Assembly (NCBI GenBank): GCA_025356615.1 | Contig: JANXSH010000798.1 | Coordinates: 1 to 7,916 of the forward strand | Length of the DNA stretch: 7,916 bases | Direction: 5' to 3' | Source: Planctomycetia bacterium | Lineage (GTDB): Bacteria; Planctomycetota; Planctomycetia; Gemmatales; Gemmataceae | In this document: positions 1-6,525 of the stretch, piece by piece | Layout of the letters: the number at the start of each line of letters is the position of its first letter | Numbering within the stretch: position 1 is the stretch's first letter | Position numbers and translations under genes: made by a program | The notes under the pieces: model-generated | Database searches by the model: none | What the model was told of the DNA's origin: nothing | Seen by the model: only the letters and a program-made list of their open reading frames with translations

Positions 1-73
1 GTTCCTGCTGCTCCTCCAGAGACAGATGATCCGCCGCTTCCAGAACTTCAGCGAATCGCATTTGTTGGGTCAT
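1..73 (-). CDS. N-terminal fragment of a small antitoxin-like protein (partial)
   Basis: Read on the minus strand, an ATG at 73 opens a frame that runs off the left edge of the window, giving 24 codons beginning MTQQMRFAEVLEAADHLSL and ending in a run rich in Glu and Gln. A GGTGAG about 8 bases upstream can serve as ribosome binding site; the second Met (base 61) is an in-frame alternative start. The pattern of a short amphipathic helix followed by D-x-LSLEEQ-E resembles many 60-90 residue proteins of cyanobacteria and planctomycetes that sit next to RelE/ParE/HigB-like toxins and are annotated as addiction-module or antitoxin-like. That resemblance is from memory of the family. The C-terminus and any partner toxin lie outside the window, so function is not established. 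Confidence 0.5.
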   Translation of the reverse strand, partial: MTQQMRFAEVLEAADHLSLEEQQE

Positions 74-239
74 GGGGTTATCTCACCACTGTTCAGGTAA
101 GGCTACTCGTCATGGCAGCAAGTCTGCCCTGTTATCGAAAGGCCAACCGCCGCAAGGAATAGTCGAGGCGACATCAGCTGGTCAGCGAATGTGCATCCTG
201 GTTCGGCCTGGCTCTCGTTCAACCCGATCCCCGGCCCCG

Positions 240-611
240 TTACCCGGCTCGCTTCGAACCACGGGTCGCACCGTCCGCGAATGCGACCAGCACCACGCCG
301 ATGAGATAATAGCCGAGATTCACCACGGAAAAGGTCATGCCCAGAAACCACCGCACCAGGAACATGCGTTGGTTTTCGGCCGGGATGCCCGTCAGTTTGA
401 ACAACTCGACCGTCAGGCAACAACCGAACGCGACCACGGCGATGAACCACGGCGGCTTGCGGACCAGGAGCATGGCCAGGGCGAGGTAGGCGGCCACGGC
501 ATAAAGGACTTCCCCAAGAACCCTGTCCCAGAGGAACCAGCCCAAGGGATACAGCCGGGACGCGAGACCGAGGACTACCGTGACCGCCATGGCGGACATC
601 AAACGAAGCAT
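240..611 (-). CDS. DUF2809 family small integral membrane protein
   Basis: A 123-residue hydrophobic protein. Segments likely to span the membrane are near residues 5-22, 31-50, 55-73 and 84-112. The sequence fits DUF2809 (the family also labelled YjgA-related): LGLASRLYP near residue 13, LGEVLYA near 32, TVELFKL near 67, and a final LVRWFLGMTF...NLGYYLIGVVL block in which the family usually has a Gly-rich turn and an Asp-Leu-x-x-Tyr-x-x-Gly segment. The function of the family is unknown. The start at 611 is the first ATG in frame; Met5 and Met8 are possible alternatives, and the ribosome binding site is weak, with a GGAG about 10 bases upstream. It lies 160 bases downstream of the PSCyt2/PSD1 gene on the same strand, beyond a hairpin cluster, so it is probably transcribed separately. 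Confidence 0.75.
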   Translation of the reverse strand: MLRLMSAMAVTVVLGLASRLYPLGWFLWDRVLGEVLYAVAAYLALAMLLVRKPPWFIAVVAFGCCLTVELFKLTGIPAENQRMFLVRWFLGMTFSVVNLGYYLIGVVLVAFADGATRGSKRAG

Positions 612-693
612 GGGCGTCGCATCTCCATAGGGGCCGTACTCGCCTGCCGCCCCTCGCCCGTCATCGGTCGCCCTCTTCTTGCCGAACGAGTGA

Positions 694-743
694 TTAGGCC
701 GAACCCTAATCGGCCTAACGTGCCACGAGCCACGTTAGGCCGA
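694..743. repeat. Three-arm inverted repeat with mutually exclusive hairpins
   Basis: The 9-base word TTAGGCCGA occurs at 694-702 and 735-743, and its exact reverse complement TCGGCCTAA at 710-718. The central arm can pair with the left copy (9 bp, 7-base loop 703-709) or, extended, with the right copy as a perfect 13-bp stem (710-722 with 731-743, 8-base loop). The two pairings exclude each other because they share 710-718. The element fills the gap between the PSCyt2/PSD1 and DUF2809 genes. It may be a member of a dispersed intergenic repeat family, which cannot be tested from this window. Confidence 0.85.
710..743 (-). terminator. Possible terminator hairpin after the PSCyt2/PSD1 gene
   Basis: A perfect 13-bp stem with an 8-base loop begins 28 bases beyond the stop codon of the PSCyt2/PSD1 gene in its direction of transcription. 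The position and strength suit transcription termination or protection of the mRNA 3' end. There is no U-rich tract on either strand after the stem, so it is not a classical intrinsic terminator. Confidence 0.4.
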
Positions 744-771
744 AGACGACCCTACCTCGGCGTTCCGACAC

Positions 772-3255
772 TCAATGCCGGAACAAGAATTCCTTCGTGT
801 TCAGCAGCGTCCAGTGCAGGTCTTCCCACGCCTTGCGCTTGTCCACCGCCTTGTGGATGTACTCCAGCGACACCTTCGTGTCGGTCTCGTCGGGGAAGCG
901 CGAGAGCGTCGAGAGGTACAGTTCCTCGAGGACGACCTGGTCGGTCGCCTTCTTCGCGAGGAGCTTGCCGACGCGGTTGTTCGCGGCCTTCAGCTTGTCG
1001 TTGAGGGTCGGGCCGTTGATGAGTTGGAGCGCCTGCGCCAAATTACTGTCGCTCTCGCGCTCGCACTCGCAGGCCAGTTCGCGGGCGGGTTGGCCGAACG
1101 TCTTGAGGAACGGGTGGTTGGCGTCGCCGTCGGGCAGTTGGACGGCCCGCGTGCCCATCGGCATGCCGGTGAACTTCTCCGGGATGTCGGTCGCCTGGCA
1201 GATTGCGTCGAGCAGCGGCTCGGCGCTAATGAGCTTAGTGTAGGCGTGCGAGAAATACTTCGTGTCGTCGCGGTTGAAGGCGTTGGTCTGGGCGCTCAAC
1301 TGGTACGTCCGCGACTTCATGATCGTGCGGATCGTCGCCTTGAGGCTGAAGCCGTTGCCGACGAAGTCCTTGGCGAGCGCGTCGAGCAGTTCGTCGTTGG
1401 CCGAGGGGTTGCTGTCGCGGAAGTCATCGACGGGATCGACGACGCCCTTGCCCATCAGGTGGTACCAGACGCGGTTGACGGTGTTCTTCGCGAAGAACGG
1501 GTTGGCCCCGGAGGTCAGCCACTCGCCGAGGACTTCGCGGCGGTCCTTGCGCGGCGGGATGATCGGGACGATACCGCCGAGGAACTTCGGGGCCATCGTC
1601 TTGCCGGTGCGCGGCTGGGTGATGCCGCCGCTGCTCCGGTCGGCGTAGATGACCTCGCCGAGGTTCAAAGCCGTTTCGCGAGGGTCGGGCTTCTGGCGTA
1701 CCTGAGCGAACCAGGCTGCCATGCTGTAATAGTCGTCCTGCGTCCAGCGCTCGAAGGGGTGGTTGTGGCACTTGGCGCACTGCATGCGGATGCCGAAGAA
1801 CAGTTGCGCCGTCGTCTCGGCGAGGCTCTGCGGGTCGCGGGCGATGCGATAATAGTTGGCCGGGGGGTTGGCGAACGTGCTGCCGCTCGCCGTGATGAGT
1901 TCGCGCGTCACCTTGTCGAACCCGGCGTCCTTGCGGAGGTGGTCCTTGAGCCAGCCCTGGAAGACGTGCGTCCCCTTGACCTGGATCGTCTTGCGCGAAC
2001 TGCGGAACACGTCGGACCACTTCATCGTCCAGTAGTCGGCATACTCCGGCCGGTCGAGGAGCGTATCGACGAGCTTCGTCCGCTTGGTCGTGGTCTTGTC
2101 GCTCAGGAACGCCCGCGTCTCGTTGGCCGTCGGCAAGACGCCGAGGACATCGAGGTAGGCCCGGCGGACGAATTCGGAGTCGGTGCAGAGGTCGGACGGC
2201 GTGATCGACAGCATCTTGAGCTTGGCGAAGACGTGCTTATCGACCGCGTTGACTTCGGGCGGGTTCGTCCAGACGAACCCCTTCTTCGGCTCGAGGTACG
2301 TCAGGCGGACCGTGACCAGTTCCATGAGGACCCGCGCGAGGATGGCGACCTCGCCCGAACTGCGGAACTCGACGAAGCCGTTGAGGTTCACGTCGGCGAC
2401 GGAGGTGTCACTCGACGAGAAGACGGTCAGCCGGGTCACGTCGCGGACGGTGCCGTCGGAGAAGGTCGCGAGGACCGCGAGTTGTTGGAACTTCGCAGGT
2501 GCGGTCTGGACGCGCGAGCCGGGCAACACCTCGATCTTCGTGACGCTCGGCAGCTTTGCGCCGTCGTCCTGGAGCCCCTCGGCGAGCCAGGTGCGGAGGG
2601 TCTGCCAGGCGACGCCGCCGGTCGAGAAACGCTGGCCGCCCTCGTGAGGGAGTTGGCCGAGAGCCTTGAGCAGCACGAGGCTGGTGTCCGGGGTCTGGCG
2701 CTCGGTCCGACGGCCGAGGACATCGCGAGTGAGTTGCTGGAAGTCCTGGTCCGGGTCGAATCCCCGGAGGCTGAGTTTGAAGCCGCCCTTGCCGGACGGC
2801 GTGCCGTGGCAGGCCCCGGCGTTGCAGCCGCCGACGTTGAACGCGGCAATGACCTCGTTGCGGAAGCTGGCCGGCTGGGCCTTGTCGAGATCCTTGACGG
2901 TCACGGGGATCTTGGCCGACTGCGTCCCCGCCTTGACGACGAGGGTCGAGACGCCCGCCTTGCGTGGGGCGAGGAAACCGTCGGCGACCGACACCAGGTC
3001 GGCGGACTCGCAGGTGATGGCGCAGACGTGGGTGAGGTCGCGAACCGTGCCGTCGGCGTATTTGCCGGTGACGACGACCTGGGCGCGTGCCCGTGTGCCC
3101 GTCAGCGTCACCGATTCGGGCTGGACGCTCAGGCTCGTCGGCACGCCGATGAGGTCGGCTTTCGCCTTGGCGTCGGTCGGGGCGGCAGCGAAGCCGCCGG
3201 ACGGAACGAGGGCGAAAACGGCCAATGCGGCGAGTCGCGGGAGTGATCGAATCAT
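772..3255 (-). CDS. Exported PSCyt2/PSD1 (DUF1549/DUF1553) protein with Big_2-like domains and haem-type motifs
   Basis: An 827-residue protein. The ATG at 3255 was preferred over an in-frame TTG at 3270 because it opens directly into a signal peptide (MIRSLPRLAALAVFALVPS, then GGFAAA with likely cleavage near residue 25). Domains in order: a Big_2-like Ig fold at about 36-123 (YADGTVRDLT); a cytochrome-like segment with CNAGACH at 144-150 and a GKGGFKLSLRG stretch after it; a second Big_2-like fold at about 240-320 (FSDGTVRDVT); DUF1549/PSCyt2 at about 337-520, with FVRRAYLDVLGVLP near 362 and CAKCHNHPFERW at 493-504; and DUF1553/PSD1 at about 570-825, with NRVWYHLMGKG near 594 and FLKTFGQPARE near 716. 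CAKCH is a canonical CxxCH haem site; CNAGACH is CX4CH. Such proteins are abundant exported proteins of Planctomycetes with no settled function, possibly redox or polysaccharide related. They usually pair with a DUF1501 gene; none is adjacent here. Confidence 0.92.
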   Translation of the reverse strand: MIRSLPRLAALAVFALVPSGGFAAAPTDAKAKADLIGVPTSLSVQPESVTLTGTRARAQVVVTGKYADGTVRDLTHVCAITCESADLVSVADGFLAPRKAGVSTLVVKAGTQSAKIPVTVKDLDKAQPASFRNEVIAAFNVGGCNAGACHGTPSGKGGFKLSLRGFDPDQDFQQLTRDVLGRRTERQTPDTSLVLLKALGQLPHEGGQRFSTGGVAWQTLRTWLAEGLQDDGAKLPSVTKIEVLPGSRVQTAPAKFQQLAVLATFSDGTVRDVTRLTVFSSSDTSVADVNLNGFVEFRSSGEVAILARVLMELVTVRLTYLEPKKGFVWTNPPEVNAVDKHVFAKLKMLSITPSDLCTDSEFVRRAYLDVLGVLPTANETRAFLSDKTTTKRTKLVDTLLDRPEYADYWTMKWSDVFRSSRKTIQVKGTHVFQGWLKDHLRKDAGFDKVTRELITASGSTFANPPANYYRIARDPQSLAETTAQLFFGIRMQCAKCHNHPFERWTQDDYYSMAAWFAQVRQKPDPRETALNLGEVIYADRSSGGITQPRTGKTMAPKFLGGIVPIIPPRKDRREVLGEWLTSGANPFFAKNTVNRVWYHLMGKGVVDPVDDFRDSNPSANDELLDALAKDFVGNGFSLKATIRTIMKSRTYQLSAQTNAFNRDDTKYFSHAYTKLISAEPLLDAICQATDIPEKFTGMPMGTRAVQLPDGDANHPFLKTFGQPARELACECERESDSNLAQALQLINGPTLNDKLKAANNRVGKLLAKKATDQVVLEELYLSTLSRFPDETDTKVSLEYIHKAVDKRKAWEDLHWTLLNTKEFLFRH

Positions 3256-3334
3256 CGGGATTGCCCCCAAGCGGAGTCGGAAGGAGTCACGTCAGGCGGG
3301 AGAACCAGCATGTCGATACGAGGCGGATAGAAAT

Positions 3335-3349
3335 CACTCTAGCAGAGTG
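3335..3349 (-). promoter_or_regulatory. Candidate extended -10 promoter within a short dyad, for the PSCyt2/PSD1 gene
   Basis: On the minus strand TGCTAGAGT reads as an extended -10 (TGn-TAGAGT, hexamer at 3336-3341). It lies within a perfect 6-bp dyad, CACTCT-AGC-AGAGTG. No convincing -35 is found 17 bases upstream. Use of this site would give a leader of about 75 bases before the ATG at 3255. The dyad could be a small operator, but it is short enough to arise by chance. Confidence 0.3.
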
Positions 3350-3441
3350 CGCGAAAGATTGCGATGAAGAAATTTTTGACCGGCACGAATTTTGGGGTGA
3401 GGGGCAGGAGCGAACGGCCGTCCAGAAGACGAAGGAGACCG

Positions 3442-3654
3442 ATGTACTGGTATCGCCTGGAGGTTTCCCTGGGCCGCAACGGTATCGTTGGCACCACGGT
3501 TCGGCAGGAGGAAGTCCCCGAACACTTACTGGCGGACGAACACCACCAGACGCTCGATGGCAACAAGTTGTACGTCGCAACCACTGTTGCAGAAGGATGT
3601 TGCCTCGGTGCATCGATTAACATCATGTTGGAAGGATGGGGTAGATCTCCGTAA
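3442..3654 (+). pseudogene. Possible remnant of a transposase-like gene
   Basis: The plus-strand ATG at 3442 is preceded at 4 bases by a strong AAGGAG (3432-3437) and opens 70 codons beginning MYWYRLEVSLGRNGIVG, with later blocks VPEHLLADEHHQTLDG and LYVATTVAEGCCLGASI. These read like real protein and remind me of N-terminal to central segments of transposase-like proteins common in Gemmata-type genomes, where a phrase like 'PEHLLADE..T..G.K.YVATTV' recurs. That assignment is from memory. The frame stops at TAA (3652-3654) and continues open in the same frame to 3837 (GAVVQTFHGVTPQDRYLRAA...), where it runs antisense into the HNH gene. It is much shorter than any working transposase and lacks a catalytic domain, so it is either a decayed piece or an unrelated small gene. 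No terminal inverted repeats were identified. Confidence 0.38.
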
Positions 3655-3700
3655 GGCGCTGTCGTGCAGACCTTTCACGGCGTAACGCCGCAGGATCGCT

Positions 3701-3719
3701 ACCTCCGCGCGGCGGAGGT
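3701..3719 (-). terminator. Hairpin downstream of the HNH gene
   Basis: ACCTCCGC (3701-3708) and GCGGAGGT (3712-3719) form a perfect 8-bp GC-rich stem with a 3-base loop, starting 51 bases after the stop of the HNH gene in its direction of transcription. No U tract follows, so a role as terminator is only positional. Confidence 0.3.
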
Positions 3720-3770
3720 CGGCAAGGGACTTCGTAGTGGGGGATTAGGGGAAGAAGAAGACTGGGACGG

Positions 3771-4544
3771 CTATCGGAAGATCGACCTCGCCATTGCGGC
3801 GTACTCGGCGGAGTCCGATTGGCTCTCCACGATATAGGTTTCCAACTCAGACAATTTTGCCTGCTCGGGCGGAGAAGTATTCACCCGACACGCCTCAGCA
3901 AGGCGTTGTCGGGCATCTTTCAGCATTCCTAGCGTGATGAGTCGGTCCCGCCGTTGCTCGACTCGGTTGGGGTGGTTGAGGCCGAAGGTGTCGATCGTGC
4001 ATTTGCCCTGCTTACTCGATGGCAGAGGGCGGTAGAACTCCCTGTCGAAGGTAAGGTGATCGTCCGGGTTATCGGACGATGGATCGATGAGGAGCGGTTC
4101 CTCTCTTGCGAGATCGTCGTGGTGACAGCGTGCCCGTCGGCTTGGCCGCTGCAAGGGGAAGAGGTTCTTCTTGAACTGCTGGTTACATTTCGAGCAGGAA
4201 ACGAGAAGGTTGGTCCACTCATAAGCCAGCCAGTAGTACCCCGGCCGACCGAGTGGGTCGCTCTCTTTCTGCTTGTAACCTCGCTTGGGCCGGAAGTGTT
4301 CCACGTCGCCAGACTGCTGGTGCGTGACCTTGCACTCACAGAACGCGCATTTGCCGTGCTGGGCTTCCAAGAGGGCGTCTTTGACCGTTTCATGGGCGTA
4401 GATATCCGGTTTGGGTTCGAGTCTTCCCTCGCCACGCTGACAGGCGACGGGGTCCGCATCATACAGCCGACACATCTCATCCGCATGCGCCTTCCCCTTT
4501 TTCGTGAGAACCGCCGGCGCGGCGGGCCTGTGGATGCGGATCAT
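3771..4544 (-). CDS. ptuB: HNH endonuclease, PtuB-like (Septu anti-phage system)
   Basis: A 257-residue HNH nuclease of the TIGR02646/PtuB type, the expected DNA-cutting effector of a Septu system. The motif is easily read: CAFC (Cys66, Cys69) and CSKC (Cys117, Cys120) give four zinc ligands. Between them, VEHFRPKRG carries the Glu82-His83 pair of the HNH core. Asn112 in WTNLLVSC and Asn121 after the last Cys complete the beta-beta-alpha-metal fold, followed by the family-typical KKNLFPL. Spacing and flanking words (YYWLAYEWTNLL) match PtuB proteins as known from Septu and retron Ec78. The C-terminal 100 residues are mostly helical and probably contact the ATPase. The ATG at 4544 overlaps the TGA of the upstream ATPase (ATGA), so translation is very likely coupled. 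All expected catalytic and zinc residues are present, so the protein looks intact. Confidence 0.82.
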   Translation of the reverse strand: MIRIHRPAAPAVLTKKGKAHADEMCRLYDADPVACQRGEGRLEPKPDIYAHETVKDALLEAQHGKCAFCECKVTHQQSGDVEHFRPKRGYKQKESDPLGRPGYYWLAYEWTNLLVSCSKCNQQFKKNLFPLQRPSRRARCHHDDLAREEPLLIDPSSDNPDDHLTFDREFYRPLPSSKQGKCTIDTFGLNHPNRVEQRRDRLITLGMLKDARQRLAEACRVNTSPPEQAKLSELETYIVESQSDSAEYAAMARSIFR

Positions 4545-5929
4545 TTCGTCGCCTTCTCCCGCTCCTCGAGGAGTTTCAACGCCCCCTGGATGGCCCTCAA
4601 CTCCTTGGCCATCGTTGCTGTCTCACCCGCAGGCAAGTCGGCGACCCGCTCATCGAGCCTCTTCAATTCCGCCTCATCGGCCCTCGTCCGCTTGGGCTTC
4701 GAGGCAAGTTCCGCCCGCCGTTTCAAATCCTGCTCGTATTCGGGCGGTCTGGCGGTCGTAAGCCCGAACAGGTCACTCGTCAGTATCTGGTCCACCCGCC
4801 AGCCGCGGATCGAGTCCACGTCGTTGTCGATGACCACATGATCGCCTTCTCGTCTCAGCACGGCGATGTTGGCGTCCTTGGCTGCCTGAACGACGAGAGG
4901 ACTATGAGCCGTCGCAATGAACTGCGTGTTGGGGAAACGCTCGGTCAAGAAGCCGATCAGCGTTCGTTGCCAGGCCGGATGCAAATGCAGATCGATCTCA
5001 TCCACGAGGACGATGGCAGGCTCGGCGAGTGGATTCGGACTGTCCGGGTAGCGCTCGACCATTCGGCTCGCCAGGTCCGTCACCCAGGCAATGACCGACT
5101 GGTAGCCGTACCCAAGCTCCGACAGAGGCACCCAACCATACGGCGTTCTGAACTCGACCCTCGGCGTCGGGTGGGCCGCCTCCGGGATGGTGAAGCGGAT
5201 CTCCTCCACATCGGGCAAGATATCGACGAGCAGACGACGCACTTGTGCCAATCGCGCCTTTTGGGGATCCTGAATCTCGGAAAGGATGAGTGTGGAATAA
5301 TGGAGCCGCAAGAGCCACTCCTCGGCGTTGCGGAGTTCGACCTTGTCGGTGAAGAGGCTACCCGCCGGGTCGTCGTCACTCTTCTCGGATAAGGACGTAG
5401 AGCCGAGTCGCCGGGAAGAGCCATAGGTGTAGAGAACGGCATCGATCGACTCATGAAAACTTACACCCACATCCTTCAACGGTTGACACAGATATGATTG
5501 CGAACCAGCTGCGTAGTAGGTTATTCCAACCGAGAAAATGGGAGCTTTAGGCGCGGACCTGGCAAGGACGTTGGCTGCGACTATGTGAGCGGTATTTATG
5601 GCTTGTTCGGCGTAGACGCGAATCAAATCTCGGTCAAAACCAAAGCCTCCTCTGAAGTTTACGGACCGAGGTATAGAAGTAACCACCTTCCCGTCTGGGA
5701 GTTTCATCTCGACATGGTGGAACCCCGCGAGTATCCGCAATAGTGTCGTCTTCCCAGTCCCGTTCTCCCCCAACAGGATCGTCCAACGGGCAGGCCGTCC
5801 TTCGCTGTCCGTGAGATTCAGCTTTTGCGCAGTCCCGAAGCATCGCATGTTCTCGACGGTCAGCGAGAGGAAATACATCCCCGTCCGCTTCGCCGGGTGT
5901 ACGCCATTCGTGGTGGACTTCTTTGCCAT
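4541..5929 (-). CDS. ptuA: AAA/SMC-like ATPase, PtuA-like (Septu anti-phage system)
   Basis: A 462-residue ABC/SMC-type ATPase of the AAA_21/AAA_15 group. Walker A is GENGTGKTT (54-62). A YTYGSSRRL segment follows near 168. A degenerate signature LSELGYGYQS lies at 270-279, Walker B with the catalytic pair at VLVDEID (Asp310, Glu311), then HLHPAWQ, and the switch His in TAHSPLVV (His342). The C-terminal part begins DQILTSDLFGL near 380 and ends in charged helices. PtuA proteins assemble and hold the HNH partner in check through their nucleotide state; that role here is inferred from the partner gene. The start at 5929 was chosen because GGAAG lies just upstream; an in-frame ATG at 5980 has no ribosome binding site, and Met at 5878 directly precedes the first conserved strand. 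The region encoding the insert between Walker A and the signature (about 5461-5700) is near 50 percent GC by hand count, well below the PSCyt2/PSD1 and HerA-like genes. No TOPRIM domain is seen, which argues against OLD or Gabija. Confidence 0.78.
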   Translation of the reverse strand: MAKKSTTNGVHPAKRTGMYFLSLTVENMRCFGTAQKLNLTDSEGRPARWTILLGENGTGKTTLLRILAGFHHVEMKLPDGKVVTSIPRSVNFRGGFGFDRDLIRVYAEQAINTAHIVAANVLARSAPKAPIFSVGITYYAAGSQSYLCQPLKDVGVSFHESIDAVLYTYGSSRRLGSTSLSEKSDDDPAGSLFTDKVELRNAEEWLLRLHYSTLILSEIQDPQKARLAQVRRLLVDILPDVEEIRFTIPEAAHPTPRVEFRTPYGWVPLSELGYGYQSVIAWVTDLASRMVERYPDSPNPLAEPAIVLVDEIDLHLHPAWQRTLIGFLTERFPNTQFIATAHSPLVVQAAKDANIAVLRREGDHVVIDNDVDSIRGWRVDQILTSDLFGLTTARPPEYEQDLKRRAELASKPKRTRADEAELKRLDERVADLPAGETATMAKELRAIQGALKLLEEREKATK

Positions 5930-6064
5930 CGTCTTCCGACCTCGTGTTGCGAAACTATGCCTGATTCCCGTCGCCCGCATACCCGCGTCGGCAAGTGTCG
6001 GGAACTCCTTCGAGTCGATCTCCGGTTCCCTGTGGGAGCGATACGAATGTACCGGGGTAACGGC

Positions 6065-6493
6065 TCAGCGTGCCCGCTCGTAGATGTGTCTCGTGAGGAG
6101 CAATCCGCCGGGCAGCCCGACGGACGGGTCGAAGGATTTCGGCCTGTCCGCGTCAGAGATGTGGCAGAAGGCGTAGGTCAGGGTGTCGCCCTCTACCTTG
6201 ACGATGCCGCGAACCCACTCTGCTCGTTCGCCCGCGTCGGAGACGAGTTGGATGTCGAATGTCGCGGGCGTCTGGTCCGGGTCGAGTTTCATCCTCCACT
6301 CCAAGTCCACCAGCCCTTTCCGGCGGTGGAATACCCACCTGTCTTTGGTGATTACCAGGACATCGCCATCGCCCCCCCAGCGCCCGATCATCTCGCGGAG
6401 GAGACCCGTAGGGGGCCGCTCTCTGTACACCGGCGCGGGGGCGAACCCCAGGCAGGCGGCGAGGAGGGCGGCGGCTATCGTTCTGGGAAGCAT
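6065..6493 (-). CDS. Exported TIGR03067-type lipocalin-like planctomycetal protein
   Basis: A 142-residue protein. The ATG at 6493 was chosen over an upstream in-frame ATG at 6595 because it has GAGGAG 9 bases upstream and begins a clean signal peptide (MLPRTIAAALLAACLGFAPA, cleavage near residue 20). The mature part resembles the TIGR03067 domain of Planctomycetes and Verrucomicrobia: a leading LLREMIGRWGGDGD segment, the LDPDQTPATFDI strand near 70, RGIVKVEGDTLTYAFCH near 95-111 and RPKSFDPSVG near 117, ending in a hydrophobic strand. The family is predicted to be a small beta barrel outside the cytoplasm; its ligand and role are unknown. It lies 135 bases upstream of the ATPase gene on the same strand, so read-through into the Septu pair is possible, but nothing suggests a shared function. 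Confidence 0.75.
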   Translation of the reverse strand: MLPRTIAAALLAACLGFAPAPVYRERPPTGLLREMIGRWGGDGDVLVITKDRWVFHRRKGLVDLEWRMKLDPDQTPATFDIQLVSDAGERAEWVRGIVKVEGDTLTYAFCHISDADRPKSFDPSVGLPGGLLLTRHIYERAR

Positions 6494-6525
6494 GGTCGGA
6501 CTCCTCGTCTGGGTTCCACGCGCGT

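Larger units (their letters stand above)
3256..3770. other. 515-base region without a confident gene
   Basis: This gap separates the 5' end of the PSCyt2/PSD1 gene from the 3' end of the HNH gene, both on the minus strand. It contains a candidate promoter with a short dyad (3335-3349), a plus-strand reading frame with a good ribosome binding site that may be a decayed transposase-like gene (3442-3654), and a hairpin near the end of the HNH gene (3701-3719). It is visibly less GC-rich than the flanking PSCyt2/PSD1 gene, for example around 3361-3400. No tRNA, CRISPR-like repeat or reverse-transcriptase fragment was seen. Confidence 0.7.

Noticed and set aside
72..1004. Plus-strand open frame of 310 codons over the left end
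   Set aside because: It runs antisense through the DUF2809 gene, the hairpin cluster and the end of the PSCyt2/PSD1 gene. The product is low-complexity, rich in Arg, Pro, Gly and Ser, and shows no family features.
775..3246. Plus-strand open frame of more than 800 codons, antisense to the PSCyt2/PSD1 gene
   Set aside because: It is a by-product of strong GC-ending codon bias on the other strand. Its translation is a monotonous mix of Val, Glu, Arg, Leu, Asp and Ala with no domain, whereas the minus strand encodes clear PSCyt2/PSD1 motifs and a signal peptide.
3256..3770. Retron RNA (msr-msd) next to the PtuA/PtuB pair
   Set aside because: Retron versions of this pair come with a reverse transcriptase. 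None is encoded between 1 and 7916, and the gap shows no long msr/msd-like inverted repeat.
5930..5980. Longer ATPase start at 5980 adding 17 residues
   Set aside because: No ribosome binding site upstream, and the added residues are not protein-like. The ATG at 5929 has GGAAG at good spacing.
6000..6030. Inverted repeat GGGAAC...GTTCCC between the TIGR03067-type and ATPase genes as a terminator
   Set aside because: Only 6 bp with a 19-base loop and no T tract; expected by chance in GC-rich DNA.
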